A stretch of DNA of 64,000 nucleotides. It comes from Sitta carolinensis (lineage: Eukaryota; Chordata; Aves; Passeriformes; Sittidae). Location of the stretch: positions 84,278,243 through 84,342,242 of the forward strand of contig CM063283.1 of the NCBI GenBank assembly GCA_032173965.1, in the 5' to 3' direction. The notes under the pieces were generated by a model. That model was not told the DNA's origin. It was given only the letters and a program-made list of their open reading frames with translations, and made no database searches. This document shows positions 14,334-29,300 of the stretch, one piece after another. The position numbers and the translations under genes are program-made. Positions within the stretch are counted from its first letter, which is position 1. Every line of letters begins with the position of its first letter.

Positions 14334-17300
14334 GTGAGTATTTCATATAGTATCCTTCAGTATACACTCCTTTTCTCTAATATGGAATAAAATAAATGCT
14401 TGTTTGCTTTGGGCTGTCTTCTGTAAGTTGCCTCATCATCACATCTAAATAGGACTGCATATTTAAGGTTCTATTAGAGGATCCTCACTTCAGGGTGAGA
14501 TGGGAACCTCATGTTTCCATTCCTTAGGATGGATTTATTTGCTGCCTTCTATCAGCTTACACTACAGAAATGAATGTATGAAGCACTGCATTTGCAGGCA
14601 TTCTTCTTTTCCTCCATGGATCTAAAAAAAAAAATCTCGAAATGGGAAGAAATAGAAAACAAGTCCAAGAGAGGCAACAAACAAACACAATCTGTTGGAC
14701 ACTTTCATGAAGATGGTTCTGTTGGATGTTTCTTTTAATATATGTGTCATTGAGGAAAATCAGAAGGCAAAACTGATATTTCTCCAACTATAGCACTGTT
14801 TTTTACTTCTCATTCAGATGAAGTGAAATGTTTGGCTCACACGATGGTTATGCTTGTGCATTACCGCATCGCCTATGCCCACTTGACTTAATTCAAACAA
14901 ACAGAACTGCATTAACAGGGTACTTATCACTGGCCAATCAGTCCTGCTCAGTAACAAATGTTTTAGGATGTGCAAAGCACTTTGCCTCTTATGTAGCTTG
15001 GTCTTTAGTGTAAAGGTATGTTGATTGTGGTGGCTTAGGAGATGCACTCTTGCATGATGTATTTTTCTACAGTCTGTTAACCACTTGAAGAGTGAGAGCC
15101 CATGATACATAATTTTTGCCCAAATTTTAATGATGAGAGTTAAACTGACACTAATTCTGTTTCAAATAGAATGATTTACCGCCCATGATGATTAGGAGTG
15201 ATAAGCACTATTAAATTGTGTAAATGTTACAAGGTAAATTGCTGGAGCTTGGGGACGTTTTCACAGTGATGCCATTTACCGCCACAGTTTCTACTCTCAG
15301 ATGTCACAGATTGTGTAGGATATTCTGTCAACTGATGTAAATCAAGACAATTTCTTTGAAACTACATCAAATTTTAGTGTGGGAAAATGTGTTCCTTTAT
15401 TTAGCAGCACAAAGCCGTACAGTTCATGTGAAGAAATAAGTTTAGAATTAGGAATGACTGCATGAGCATATGTAATAGAGAGCTTGCTTTACTACAGACA
15501 TGCCATTTCCAGATATGGAAATGGTAAGTTTGGGAGCTTTTCTAGCACACTTTATATGTGAATCTTAGTCCCCAAAATATTGAGCAGAATACTGTAGAAA
15601 ATATGCATAAATTTTTCTTCCATTGTATGTTTACTTTTTTTACTCCATGGGGAAAAGGTCTGTGGCATGTAAGTTACAGAACCATTTTGTGCCATTAGAT
15701 AGCAGAAAACATGGTAACATCTTTTTGATGACTATTGTTTAGTATTGATTTAATTTAATCTTTTTTATGTTTTATAGTTTCACAAATGATGTGAATATGT
15801 TTTGACACAAATTTTGAATCTGGCAGAAAGCATCAGTGGATTTTCAGCTCTCATCAGTTATGTTCCAAGAGATTTACAGCTAAAGGACCATGGGCCATTA
15901 GAATTAGACAGTGGGGACCAACCCTTCAACAAATAAATTCTCAGTCCCCTAATTTGTCACAGAAGGCTTTTCCCCCCTGCTTTTTAGAGTTCTTTCATTA
16001 ATATAATGGAATCAGGAGGCTATTTCAAATCATACATTAACAAGATGAATAGCAATTAACACATCTGTATTGAAACATGTCAGATCTTAATTTTTGTTCA
16101 AAATTTTACCAGTAGTTGCTGTTTTAAATAATATATCACACAACTACCAGCCAATAATAGCTCGACTGAAAAGAAATGATACCAAAATATTTAAATAGCA
16201 ATCCCATGAAATAATAGACTTTCAATAGATCCATATGTAAAAGCTGTGCTGAAGTTACTACCAAAGCTTCCTGGACATTTTGACCACTTAGTAGGTTTCT
16301 CCTTTTGATTCAGATTCTTTTTTCCTGTATGAAATGTGGTCTTTGGTTTTAATGTCTCTGCTGACAAATCTTTCAGAAATAGAAATATTTTTGTGTTTTT
16401 GCTATAAACATGTAAAAAATTCTGTTCCCCACAATTTTCCTGAAACAAAATCACTATAGGTAGCCAATGTAGCACAAGCAGGCCAGGATAAAAAGAGACA
16501 TGATATTAAAAAAAAAAGATACTGCAAAATGCATTGAGGTGGGCCTAGCCCTATTCTATATCTGAAAAGGAATAGCATGCACATTACCACATCTGAATTC
16601 TTCAGCTACGTTGCCATAATCTGCATTGAAACACACTTGGGGTGTGGAGATGCACAGGCAGACTACCAGTTCTATTCAGGTGCTTGCTTTAATTCTCTTT
16701 TGCAGTTTCTGCACCCCTAAATAACCCAAGCACATTCCCTCACTTTTATTTTCCCTATAAACATATTCTGTATAAGAGAATAGAACAAAACCTAACATGC
16801 CCCCTGCTCTTATGTGTCTAGCCAGATTATGTACAGTATGCATGGCAAGCATTCAAAAATCCAATTCCAGGTTCCAGAAATAGCAGTATTTGCTTTAAAA
16901 TCTTGTTTGTATACTCTTTTGTGTTTATATTGGGAAAGGGTAAAAGAGAAGTAGTAACTGGGATTCTGACTTTTCAGCTTTTAGAAAATCATAATTTTAT
17001 TCTTAGACAAGAACATAAAATATTATCAGATCATACCAAAATAAGTATAGCTTGAAATTGTAAGAAGAAGTAGGAGGAGATGAATACATGTGTGTGTTTC
17101 TATTTCAAAGGTTGTCATAAGGTAACAAACCCAAATTAATATAAAATCATGTTACAATTTTTTTAAGAAAAAACAGTTATAAATCTATAGTGATGTCTCT
17201 TTAATGGGCTATAGTAGCAGCTGCACTCCTGGAATAATAAAACAGAATAAACTAGATTAATTTTCATCAATTGAGAGTCAGGAAGTTCCTGACTGATAGT

Positions 17301-20300
17301 GTTCACTGAGACCATGTTTAAGATTGTTGAATATTTTCTTTGGGAGTGTCAAGCCTTGGAAAGTTAAACCAGTTCTACCCTTTTTCGTTTGTAAGACACT
17401 TGATAAACAAAAAAGTGGAAGAAAATACTTTTTTGAATACAGTTATCATTGGTTGCCTTGTTAGTTAATGCTGGTAAGCACATAACAAGTTAAAACATAA
17501 TAGAAAACTGAAGTGAGCAACCATCAGGGTAATTTTTTCATTGCTTTATTAAACCAGAGGCTTACTTCTGTATAAATACTTTCAGAGTTCTGTAGCATAG
17601 TAGTAGTTAACTGCAAATTACCTGCCAATTTCTCCCAATTTGTGGTGCATTTGTATTTTAGATGTGACAATACCACATTTTTGCAGTGTCATCCATGTGA
17701 GAAATTGCAGAGAAGAAGAGCATTGCACCTGCACATGCCCGTGGGTTTCCTCACAGCTTAGCCTTTGCATTCCAGGCGTCTGAGTGGCTTCAGCCAGACA
17801 CTGTTTTAAAGAATGACAGAGAAAATTTTCCTTCTTTGCCTGTAATTTACGCTGGCCAGAATCCAGAAAGGGGAAAAACAGACTATTCAGCCTTTGTAAC
17901 AGCTTAAGGTTTATAACTCTGCAGGGCTAGAAATGGGAACTAGGCTCTCTCTCAACCCAGACTCAAAGTTTACAATTGTCAGGTTTGTTATCAAAGTGAT
18001 CAGTTTTATCTAACTCTAGTTTTCATTATTTTTTAATCCAGATCTTTATGTCTGTAATTTTTTCTTCCTTTTATCATCAGTGCCCAACTGTGTTATGTGT
18101 ATGTTGGGAGTGACTGTAGACAAGAGGCAAATGATGAGTTTCTTCCAGGCTATGCTGGCTTCTTTATTCCAGATTTTAATTTCATCCATGTTTTCTAAAG
18201 GTCTGGTGAGAAACAGTTGAGTTCTCTGACTTCATTTGTATATGTAAAAGTAAAAACCAGTACCAAATGCATGTAAGGATGAGATGTGTTAAGAAGGCTC
18301 ATCCTGTGGGTGAGGGCAGTAGATTGGGGCTTTAGCACCTACGGGTTAACTTCAGATGTTGCATGATTGTTTTGTAAGCTAAGACAGGAAGAACAAATGT
18401 ATAATTGCATAGAACATATTTGTAAGTAATTGTATATGAAGTTTGCCAACTGGACAAACTTTGGACCAGGCACAGTCCACTGTTACTGTGAAGTGTAAAA
18501 AATTAGCAAAGGTTATAAAACTATAAGCCAGAGCAAGTACCTCTTAAGTAGGTTTATCTCTAAAAAGTTCCATTTGTTAACAGGAATAATTTGGAGATTT
18601 TATTGGAAATTCAAACATTCTTATGATTTATAAGAAAGTCTAATGTAGAATTTAGCCTAAAAATCAGAGGAATGACAGAATCCTGGAAGCAGTGTAATTT
18701 TGACAGTATGGAATTATTAAGAAATTATTTCCCATAGTTTAGGCACAGACAAATTGACACCTACTGACATTCTGCCAAGGCATGTTGGGCAGCCCCCCAA
18801 TTGATTCTGCTTTGGCAGAAAGTGAGGCAGTGGGTTAAGGAGGTTTGCTGAAACGAACATAAGTAAAAGCTCTGTTCTTCTGTCTGAAACTGGCAGGGAG
18901 AATGGGCTGAGCAGGGGAAGTTCTCTCCTGACTAAAAACCACCTTTGACTTCTGTGTCAGAATTGCAAATTTGATGTTATCTACTTCTTTCTTTTTCCAT
19001 TTCTGGGCTCTACTCAGATGTTATCACTGCTGCTGCTACCGCAGCAGTCAAACCCAATGCTTTTTCTTCATCCCTGCAGAGAAAAGCTAAGCATACTTGT
19101 CGAAACACCAATACATTTAATATATGTGTATATATTTTGAGCGAAAGGTGAGTATAATATATTGTGCTGAACTAAAAAGGCTGTATATGTGTGTGTATGT
19201 ATACACAGGTATATTCTGTTCACTTAGAGCATTGACTGTTGAGGTTATGTAGCATAACCAGCATTACAGAATAATCTGCTAGTAGTCCTACTAAACTGGA
19301 ACAAATACAAAGAACTCAGCAATGTAAACCTTTTCTTCTTACAAATCTCGGGGTATTTGGTATAGTTCCTAGGCCAGAGATCCTAGAAGTATATACTTAG
19401 GTTACAATTTTGATCCTCATTTAGAAAAAGAGAACAATCTAACAGGGTAAAGCATGAATATATAACCCAGATGTGAAGGCTTAGAAAATAGGAAGCAAAT
19501 AAAAGAATGCCACCTTTACATAAAAGGGAATTTTTAAGCCACTTTGCAGATTTCAGGGGACAGAGGATTTTAAGTGCTCAAGCCCAAGTAGACATAAAAT
19601 TTGGTGTTGCAGTAGCACAATGTTAATTTTAATGTAGCATATTGAAAGTGTGATGGTTTTGATGGTCTGAAAGTGAGGACAACATTTAAACAATCTAGAC
19701 TTGCTTTAGTCTTCTCTGAGGCATTGGGGTACTTCAGTTGATAAAGTGAAATTTTATTCATTTGAAAGTGGTTTTAAATTATTATTTGGTTTGTCTTTTT
19801 TACATAATAAAATTTTTAATATAATTTTTAATTGTTACTTTAATTCTTATAAGGCTATTTTCTGTATTTCTCTGTCAGCTGAAATTTCAGTCAGTCCATG
19901 CGTAGCAGATAATAAGCTGGAGTAGAAATGTGATTTCATTTCATTTTTCTCCTGTGTTTTGGTGTTAGTCAACAAGAATCCTCAGGATGCAGGCCATTCT
20001 TAGATAGTTAGTGAGACAGTTCTGAAAATAATTTCTCTTGTTCTCACTGATGAATACATGGAATATTTTTCCTTTTCTTTCACTGAACTGATGCATCTGT
20101 CCCTGGCACATCTTCCTTAGTATCACTGCTTCTGAAGCACAGTCATTTCCCAATTTCACCATATCTCTTTCTAGGATTTCTTTAGTAAGCACATGTGAAT
20201 AGTGGCTTAATTACTTAATTATATCCACTACACAGCTGCTTTTAGGTGGACTGGATTAACTGTGGTTGCTCAGTCAGTTTACACATGCACAGGAAGTCCA

Positions 20301-23300
20301 GTGCATTTTCCAGGCATTAGCTAGGCTGCGCACATGCTGTCAATTTGGCCCACATATCTCTGGTGAGAATTTGTCCAGGACATTTGTATATCAAACAGCA
20401 ACTGGTACTGCTTCAGCTAGGCTGCTGCATGTCAGGGATCCTTAGGTAAGTAATCTCATTTTTCAAAGTCCAACAGAGAACCTTCCTAGGAGGAAGATCT
20501 AATGAAATGTTTTGCTGTCAAATTGAAAAAACTTCTTAAACTTTGAAGATGTTTCCTGGGCTTGTTATGTTACAAATATGATTTAACAAGCTTAATGTTT
20601 TGACATGCTGTGTTTTGTTCTGTTCTTAAATTTTCTGTAGTATTCATAAAAGTGGAAAAAAGGATGGACTGTTCAAAGAGAATCTTTTGTTACGTGGATG
20701 TACCGTTAGAAACACAGAAGAAGTTGCAGGAATAGTGATCTATGCAGGTAAGGGCTGTTTTTCTTAAAACATTTTAAAAATTATTTTCTTAAAATAATAG
20801 CAAAGTTCCATATGACACGTTGCATGCAATTCTTCCTGCAGGGCATGAGACCAAAGCTTTGTTAAATAATAATGGACCACGTTACAAGCGCAGTAAGCTT
20901 GAAAGACAGATGAATGCTGATGTCCTCTGGTGTGTCCTCATACTTCTGATCATGTGTCTGTTTTCTGCCATAGGTAAGTGCTCTTTACTAGTAGAAACTT
21001 AAGTATTTCACTGTCTTGGGATTCATGCACTTAGCTTTATCAAAAACATATGTGTCTACCAAAACATAAAATCCATAAATCTGTCTCCATACTTTTTTTT
21101 GTCAGAAATCAAAATGTCTTGATGCACAAGCTGATCTAAATACCTCCTTAACCTCAATCAAATATATTCTTTTCATACCAGAGACCTGAAGGATTAGATT
21201 ATACTACCCTTAATAGCATCCAAAAATGTCAAGCCCATAAAAGCCCACAGTTTGTATGCAGTCCCCTCAAAATTACAGGTGGTAGAGTGTAACATGTCGT
21301 TAATCAGTCAGTAGAGTAATTTATGAGCAGAGAATAAAACATAATCAGCACAGTGGCATTCCCAAGTACTACGTATTAAATTGACAGCACAGTGCACAAC
21401 ATGGACTCACTGTCCCTAAGGCTGCAGCTTTAGCATGGAAGAAATAAGCAAAAGTCTGCATAAATCCAAGCAGAATACTCTCTAGACTTCTGGCAGTGTT
21501 TAAGGAAATGTTGCAGTTCAGGTTCTGTCCCTTCAGGCCTTTCTTATGTTCATTTGTGAGAAAGAATTGAGTTTTTTATTTGGCACCAAAAAATTGTTTT
21601 TTATATATGGCATGTGAATTCCATATCCTTAATATTTGTGTGTTCTGTAATGTTTGCATGTGAGTCATATGGCATAAACACCAGAATGTTTCCTAACAAC
21701 CGTGGTGTAGTTCAGTAACATTCTTTTGCCACTTTTAATACATCTCTGCGTGCCTTTTTCCAGGTATTGTTAAATGCTTAAAGACGAATATTGCCAGCTG
21801 TGGATCAGCCAGCTTATTTGTTTGCACTGAGTTCATGAAGCACTTTTGTAGCATTTCAGTATTGGGGAGCCCAGTCCTCAGGGCTGAAGTGTCGTGGTGA
21901 GGCTTCGTAGCAGGGAGCTGCTGGCTGCAGCTCTCCCCTTTGCCACTGTCCCCGGGGTGTGCCCTGTGAGTGGCTTCAGTGCAGCGGGGGCACTCCAGAG
22001 GTGGGAACGGGAACGGGAGGAGGTGTCACTCGGCGAGTGACAGGGCGCCTTCCCTTCCGTCCCGTCTGCTACGAGGCTGGAAGCCGCCAGCAGAGGGCCA
22101 GAGCAAGCTGCTGGAGATGCTGACAGCCACAAACAGCTGGAAAGAAATTTGCTCAAGCCCACTGAGTTGCCTGGTGCTCTGTAGAAGTCAGGCCATTTTC
22201 ATGCCTTCCGTCAATAAAGTATGACTGGAGATATGATACTTAATTACTTTGAAAATATAAGAGTATTTACAGAACAAACCTTAATGTAGGCCATTCTCAG
22301 TGCAGAGCTTTCTGGTTTTGCTCTAAAGAATAAAAATATATACATCAATAAAGACATTATGTGTGTGATCTCATAATGGTAGAATAGGAACAAAATAATG
22401 GGCTCACTTACATGTTTTTATTTTTCAAGCGTTCAGTACTGTGTTTATGTATATAGATGTAAATGATCTTGTCAAAGGTGGTTTACAGATTACTTTTAAA
22501 GTAGACCTTTATCTCTTTTTTCTGATTTTCGACATATAGTGCTAGTTTGAATGTTTTTTGTTGTGGAAGAATTCTTCCTTGGTTTTTCCACCTTAAAAAC
22601 ATCTGGCATACCAATTAAGGGATTTTAGGATTTTAAATCTTAGTGCTGTACTTAAAAAGGCAGTGTTTGATCTCTTTAGTAAGAATGTCATTTTCCCAAA
22701 ACAAGAGCAATCTCTTCTTCATTTAGTTATCAGCACAATCAGTTAAAAAAAACCCACAACATTTTGAGCAAGACCTAGAATTTCTTTTGCTCTTCATTCC
22801 TCAGCTTCCATGCTGTTGACTGCATTGATAATGTTATTTCATTAGTTCTGTGCATGTGGTGGATGATTTACACAGTAAAATTAAAGTCTCTTCTAAAGCT
22901 AGTTTGCTGATAGCTGACTGGTGCTATGTCTAGTAAAGTCAGTGGAGTTCTTTGATTTTGACACACAGCAAATTATTGAAATTAATAATTTTATGAGGAA
23001 GTGTAGTTTTCTTTGGCGATTACAGAAACAGTCTGAACTATTAATTTAGACTAGCCAGCTCACTTTATTTGGATAAAGTTATGTAAATGAGTCTTGTATG
23101 GCTTAAGGATAGCCAAACCCCCTTCTCAAACTCCTGATCCCAAGGCAGAAAAAACCTCGGGTTTGGGGCATTTTTCAGAAGTCATGAAGAATATTTGAAA
23201 ACAAATACCAATTTTCCACATAACTCTTAAGAACAAAGTTATACCACAAGCATTTTTCCTTGGAGTTAATTTACTTTTTTCTCTCCTACAATTCTTGTGC

Positions 23301-26300
23301 AGGTCATGGTCTATGGGTATGGCAATATGGTGAGAAGAGGAAACCAATTTTTGATGTTCCAGGACCCGATGGCAAATATTTGTCACCTGTTTTAGCTTCA
23401 GTGTATTTATTTCTGACAGTGATCATAGTGTTCCAGGTAATCAAGTTGTACATGCTGTCACCTCTATTCCTAGTTGGCTGCAATAAAGTTATGTATGTGC
23501 AATATGTGTAGTACTAATTTTACCACTAAGACATGTAAGAAGCTAATTAAGCACTAAAAAGATCCCAGAGGGTTGTAATCAGTAGCACAGGGTCTGTTTG
23601 GAGGCCTGGCACTAGTGATGTTCCCCAGGGTTCAACACTGGGCCCAGTGCTGTTTAACTTATTCACCAATAACTTGTATAAAGGGGCAGACGCCTCCTCA
23701 GCAAATTCACTGACACCAAGCTGGTCAAGACCCCAGAGGGCTGTGCAGCCCTACAGAAGAACCTTGGCAGGTTGGAGAGATGCTCAGAGGAGGAAGTTCA
23801 ACAAGGGCATGTGCAGGGTCCTGCACCTGGGGAGGAGTAGTAACCCTATGATCCAGAAAACAAGCTTTACTCTTCCCGTCTACTACAATGCCTCAAAGAC
23901 TGAGGATGCCACTTTGGGTACAGTGTTCTGGTATGAAAATAAACTTTATACTTTTTAACAGCTTTTCAGATATATTCTTCTTAGCAGAACCATATGTCAG
24001 CCAGGTAACAAACTACGTTAAAAGTTTCTTGGTCCTGAGGAGAAATATCTTGAATGGTGAAGGTGGTTAAGTTCAGAGAATTAAAAGAGCCTCATGTCAC
24101 TGAGATATATGGAAGTTTGCCTAGTGGGACACTGTAGGAGGTTGCTTTACTGGAAGCAGCAACTTGTTTATAAAAGGGAATGAAAAAGAGTGTAAAAATA
24201 ATTTTTACCCTGAGGGATTGGGTTATGATATTGGTTAAGAAAATTCATCACAGAATTCTTTAAACACCTACAATTCACTGTAGTTTTTGCTTAAATGACC
24301 ACATTTGTCACTTACAGACATGCTATAATTCCTCCCTCATATCTAATTCAGAAAACTAAACAATGCATGCAGTCAGGAATTTCTATCCTGAAAAAAGAAT
24401 CCACAGAGAAAAACTCAGGTACAAATTAGTTATTTTATATAGTTTTGACAATCCTCAACAAACAGTTGAAAGTCTTTTCATGTCTCCTTCTTCAGCAGTT
24501 AAAAAACATCATCGCCATTCAAATAATTTGCAGAACAAAAGCCAAGGCCAAAGATATTGTTTCTATGGAGAGATTAACATTTCTCATTTTGTTTCTTGTA
24601 TTCCTGCAAAGTGAAATTTTAAATGCAGAACAAATTTATTCAGTCTTTTCACATCTACAGTATTCAGATTGTATGGTCTGGTTTGGGTTGGGATTTTTTT
24701 TTCTTTTCATTCCCCAGCTAGTTTAAAGCTTAGCTTATTAACCTAAGAAATATTTGCTTCTGTCCATGTTTTGATAATCAATTTTCTAGACATAATAATG
24801 CATTCCAGCTCTGCAATTTGCTGTAGGTTTTCCTTGTCTAACACAGTAACTAAATCCTTTAAACACAATAATAACTTTAGAGTAGATGTTTAAAGTACGT
24901 AGTTTCTTTATGTTCCAGTCTAGTATCAAGGTAACTAGCTTTAATAATTCATTGTGTCCTTGCTTCTGTTTTCTCCTAATTCTCTTTCCTTTCGTGTATT
25001 CTAGGTTCTGATTCCAATTTCTTTGTATGTATCTATTGAAATAGTTAAAATCTGCCAAGTATACTTTATTCATCAAGATAAAGATTTATATGATGAAGAA
25101 ACAGACTCTCAACTGCAGTGCCGAGCTTTAAATATCACAGAAGACTTGGGTCAGGTGCAGTTTATCTTTTCAGACAAGACTGGGACATTAACTGAAAACA
25201 AGATGGTTTTCCGAAGATGTACCGTTTCTGGAATAGAGTATTCCCATGATGATAACGGTGAGCTCATGGTCACGTTTTCTATCTAACAGTTGTACTTTGG
25301 GCAAACTGAAGTAGTCATAAAAGTTGCTGTAATCTTAAATCAAAAAGGAAAACAAAAGAAATTTAACTGCCGTTTTCAGATCAGTGTAATTCAATGGCCG
25401 TGTTCAGCTGGCAATGATAATCTTACCAGAGTGTTCTGTAATATCCTACAGTACGTTGTCAAGACATTTAAAGCTTTTGGCTTTAGCTCCTGATGTATTA
25501 AAGCACTTGAGCACATGGCTAATGTAAGAAAATTGAACGGTGCTGCTGGTATCACATTTGTTTGGTGTGTTTGAAGTATACGGTGTAAAATAATGCTTTT
25601 AAGCATACAGCCAGATTAGTGTCTGATTGGATACCTGCAATGAGATTATCCTTTTGTACTGAGAAATAAACACAGACAAACATGCTGGTTTTCATATTAA
25701 CAAGAAACATAATCTGATAGAATTGCATATTTTATATTACCTTTGTCAGATTCTTTTCAGTGCCTGTGTGGAAAGTGTCTGTGTCAGGTATTGTTTGCTC
25801 TATGAACACTGCAGTTGAGAGAATATCCACAAGTATCAGCCTCTTAAAATGGTAAAAAATTACCGTTTTTCACAAGGCAATGTGAGAGTTGTCATCCCTG
25901 TGTTAATTCTTCATCCTTTTAAAATGATGAAGTGATTTCCTATTTTATGATTTTTGTAGTTTGTGTTATTTTTCTCTAACATACTATCGTTATCATTTTT
26001 GAAATAACAGACCTGTACTCTTCAAATCATATTCTGTATGCAGGAAAATATTGATAGCTACAATATTCCTGTTTGCAAAAAATAAGTTTCTTATTCTACA
26101 CAACATATAGAGATCTCTGATTAGGAAGTTATCTCAAAGAACACTACAGTATTTCAGCTTACAAACAAGATACAGAATAAGATAAAGAATGAAAACAGAC
26201 TGGGAACTCTAAAACATGCTTTAGAAAGATTACGAGATCCTAAATCAGAAAAAGATATTTTGAAGTAGTGGATTGTTCTTTTCTTTTCTCTACTTTAAGG

Positions 26301-29300
26301 TAGTATTTACAGTTTAAATTTAAGGCACTGTTTTTCAAGAAACTAGATCTTCAGGTAGTGTTATAAGTGTTACAGAAAGGACTTAGGGAGAACTTGTGAC
26401 TTCCTACCTCTGTACAGTAGGTAAGAAAGAGAAAAGAATTAGATTGTGTTGCTGGACTTCTAAATCTGCTTGTGACACTCTGAGTATTCATTCTTTTGGC
26501 TTCTTCTCTGCCATTGATTGTTTGCTTGTTTATACTAATTCCAGTGTGTATTCTGTTCCTCACAAGAATTATGTTATTGCAAATTAACAGTGCAGAAAAG
26601 GTATTTTTATGAGCTTAGTATCATCAGATGATATGTCAGCTGAACTCAGGCCCCTGAGTTTGAGTGTTGAATGTTCGGATCGTTTTCCTTTAGATGTAGT
26701 GAATTCAACAGAAATCTAAGTTTGTGCATGCTTTCCTCTTATGATTTCATATTATAGTACAAAAAACAGAGTGAATGTCTCTACAAACAAGAGTGTCAGA
26801 TACATAAACTGATTGTTTTTTCAGTCATTCTTTTCACCTGTGGCTTTGTTTGGGCTTCATTATAACTCCAGTCAGTATAAAATTTCTGACAAATATATTT
26901 TTTAAATTGACACAGAATATTTACACAGTATTTTATTCTTTTGGGGTTTTTTCCCTCTAAGGAAAATTTTATATAAAATGTGATAATTTCTATTTATTTT
27001 GTTCTCTATAATTAGTATAAATAACATAATAAATACTATTATTCATTCAGATATTTTTTAGCTCTATTCTGCAGTTTGATTTTATAACCATCTGTTATCT
27101 TTTCTGCTGCTGAGGCCTTGTTGTTTAGATGTGATAAAATGTCTGTCACAGCTCTTTCTGGTTTTAGGGTGTGCATCAACAACAATTCATTGCTGTGCTC
27201 TTACTTGCAATTGATTTGTCAGCTACTTTTCTGTGTTTTATACCAGAGTATCTGAATTTCCTGCATATGTTATAACTGATGCCATCCTGCTCTGCACATC
27301 AGATTTTGTTGAAGATTTCATGAAACAGAAAATTCTAAAATCTTTCACTTAGGGGGTGATCTGAGTCTGCCATATATGCTTGAAAATCAAGTAAAATGCA
27401 TTTGCCTTTTTTGATCTGTTTCAAAAAGGACACTATATCTTCACACATCCAAGTATTTTTTTCATGCCTAGTGGTTTATTACTTGGAATCAAACTTTGAG
27501 TAGCACTTTATATGAAGAAATTAATTTTAAATTATTGTACATGGATCATGATGCAAAAGCTGCAGATAACAGGTCATTTTCCACTGTAAAAGTGATGTCT
27601 AAGGATGGAAATTACCTTGCTCTGAGCTCTTTGACTTAAGTTTTTTATTCTGCTGTTGTGGGGTAGCAGTGCCTGTCATTCCAATTGCTTGACCCTGCTC
27701 ATGATAAGATCCTGTTTTCAGTTTTGGATAGCTGTACAAAACTTTTAATTATTTGGTTCAGATTTTTCATGCCAGATGTTTGACTCAGACATAAATTTTA
27801 GGAGGGAAATTTCAGTAATAACAACACCATTCAGCCATATCCAAGAACAAGGCTAAGACATAGCAGACTTTTTTTCTCATGGCAAGATTTTCTGGCAAGT
27901 TTTCCACTGGAAGACAGTTGGAGGCCCTATATTCTTGGTCTAAGCCATGCACACACACAGAGTAAGAGAGTTATGTCTACACTGGCAAATTGAGGTCTGA
28001 AATTTCCTAACTTTTGAACTTTTATTTTCTGTTAAAAGCATTTTTTTCTGCATAATCTGGGACTGCTGCATATTTGTTAATTACTCAACCAACAGATTGT
28101 GAATAGCCATCATAAATTTTCTTTATGCTGCTTTATAAGCTCTTCTCCCTAAAATTTATTCAGAGTTACGAGAAATTATCCCATTCTTTTCTGTTCTACA
28201 GGGATTGTTATTATACTGCATTTGACATTGTCATATCTCAGTTCCTTGCACTCAGGGAGTACATTAAGCAATGCACAAGAGTTCCCTGACATGTAGATTG
28301 GTCTTTCCCCTTCTTCCTCCCCCTGTACATGCAGTGCACAATTTTGGGGGGTTGGGAGCTACTTAAAAAAATGTATGCTATGCTGTGTTTGGTTTGGCAT
28401 GTTTGATGCAGCATGTCTTTTTCTAGAGTGGAGGGAGTATCCTTTCTTTCCTTGGAAATTCATACCACAAAGCTGTATAAATTCCCCATGTGAAAAGTGT
28501 GCTTTATGATTATGAGGGAGAGTTCTGTTTTCCATCAGACATGGATGTGTTAATTATGATTTTCATCACAGAGGTTTATGCAGACCTTATGCAGGGTTGA
28601 AGCAATTATTACATGCTTAAACAGAAAATCTGAAAAACTGAGCAAGACAATACATTTTTAAGTATCGGAAACGAGTTTTCATGAATGTTCTGGAGAAAGC
28701 ATTTTCCTCCAGAATTCTCTATAAGCTCTAAGTTTCTTATGATGTGGATGGCGCTTTGCCCAGGAGTATTGCATTGTTTTAGTCTAGACAAGAGGTGACA
28801 AAAACATGAATAATAGAGGGCAATAAATTGCACTTTGTGTGGGACAGAATCAGCTGGAGATAGTACAAAGTATTACTCATGGGCACTGCTATGCAAAAGC
28901 TTAGCACTGAGGAGGAATCCAGGAATGTAGGGGAAATTGTGAGCATACTTAATAATAGTTCCATGATGGAAACACTATGAAATACTCACCACTGTTCAAG
29001 TCACAGTATTTTGGTGGTGGGTTGTGCACTGATGGGAATTTGCACTGTACATTTGCATCCTGTGGAGGCTGTATTGACAAGGATGGCATACTAGTTACCT
29101 AATTGCTGATATTTGCATGGAGAATAGTAATCTGGTAAGTTTACAGTTACTGGAAAAATTTAACATTTGTGGGATATAATTTATCAGATTTTTTTTATAT
29201 ATCTATGATGGTTCTCTAGTACATGCCTTTTTCTCTGTGCTATGGAATTCTCTGTACAGACAAAGAGAATTCTCACCTCATGTCTGTATAACTATTATCT

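Noticed and set aside
21878..22162. 94-codon minus-strand open frame over the CpG-rich block
   Set aside because: Its product is Ser/Ala/Pro-rich and its length is explained by the scarcity of stop codons in GC-rich DNA. No domain was recognised.
23561..23856. Reverse transcriptase coding region as a separate gene
   Set aside because: It is a short CR1 fragment with frame-breaking deletions and without either end of the element.
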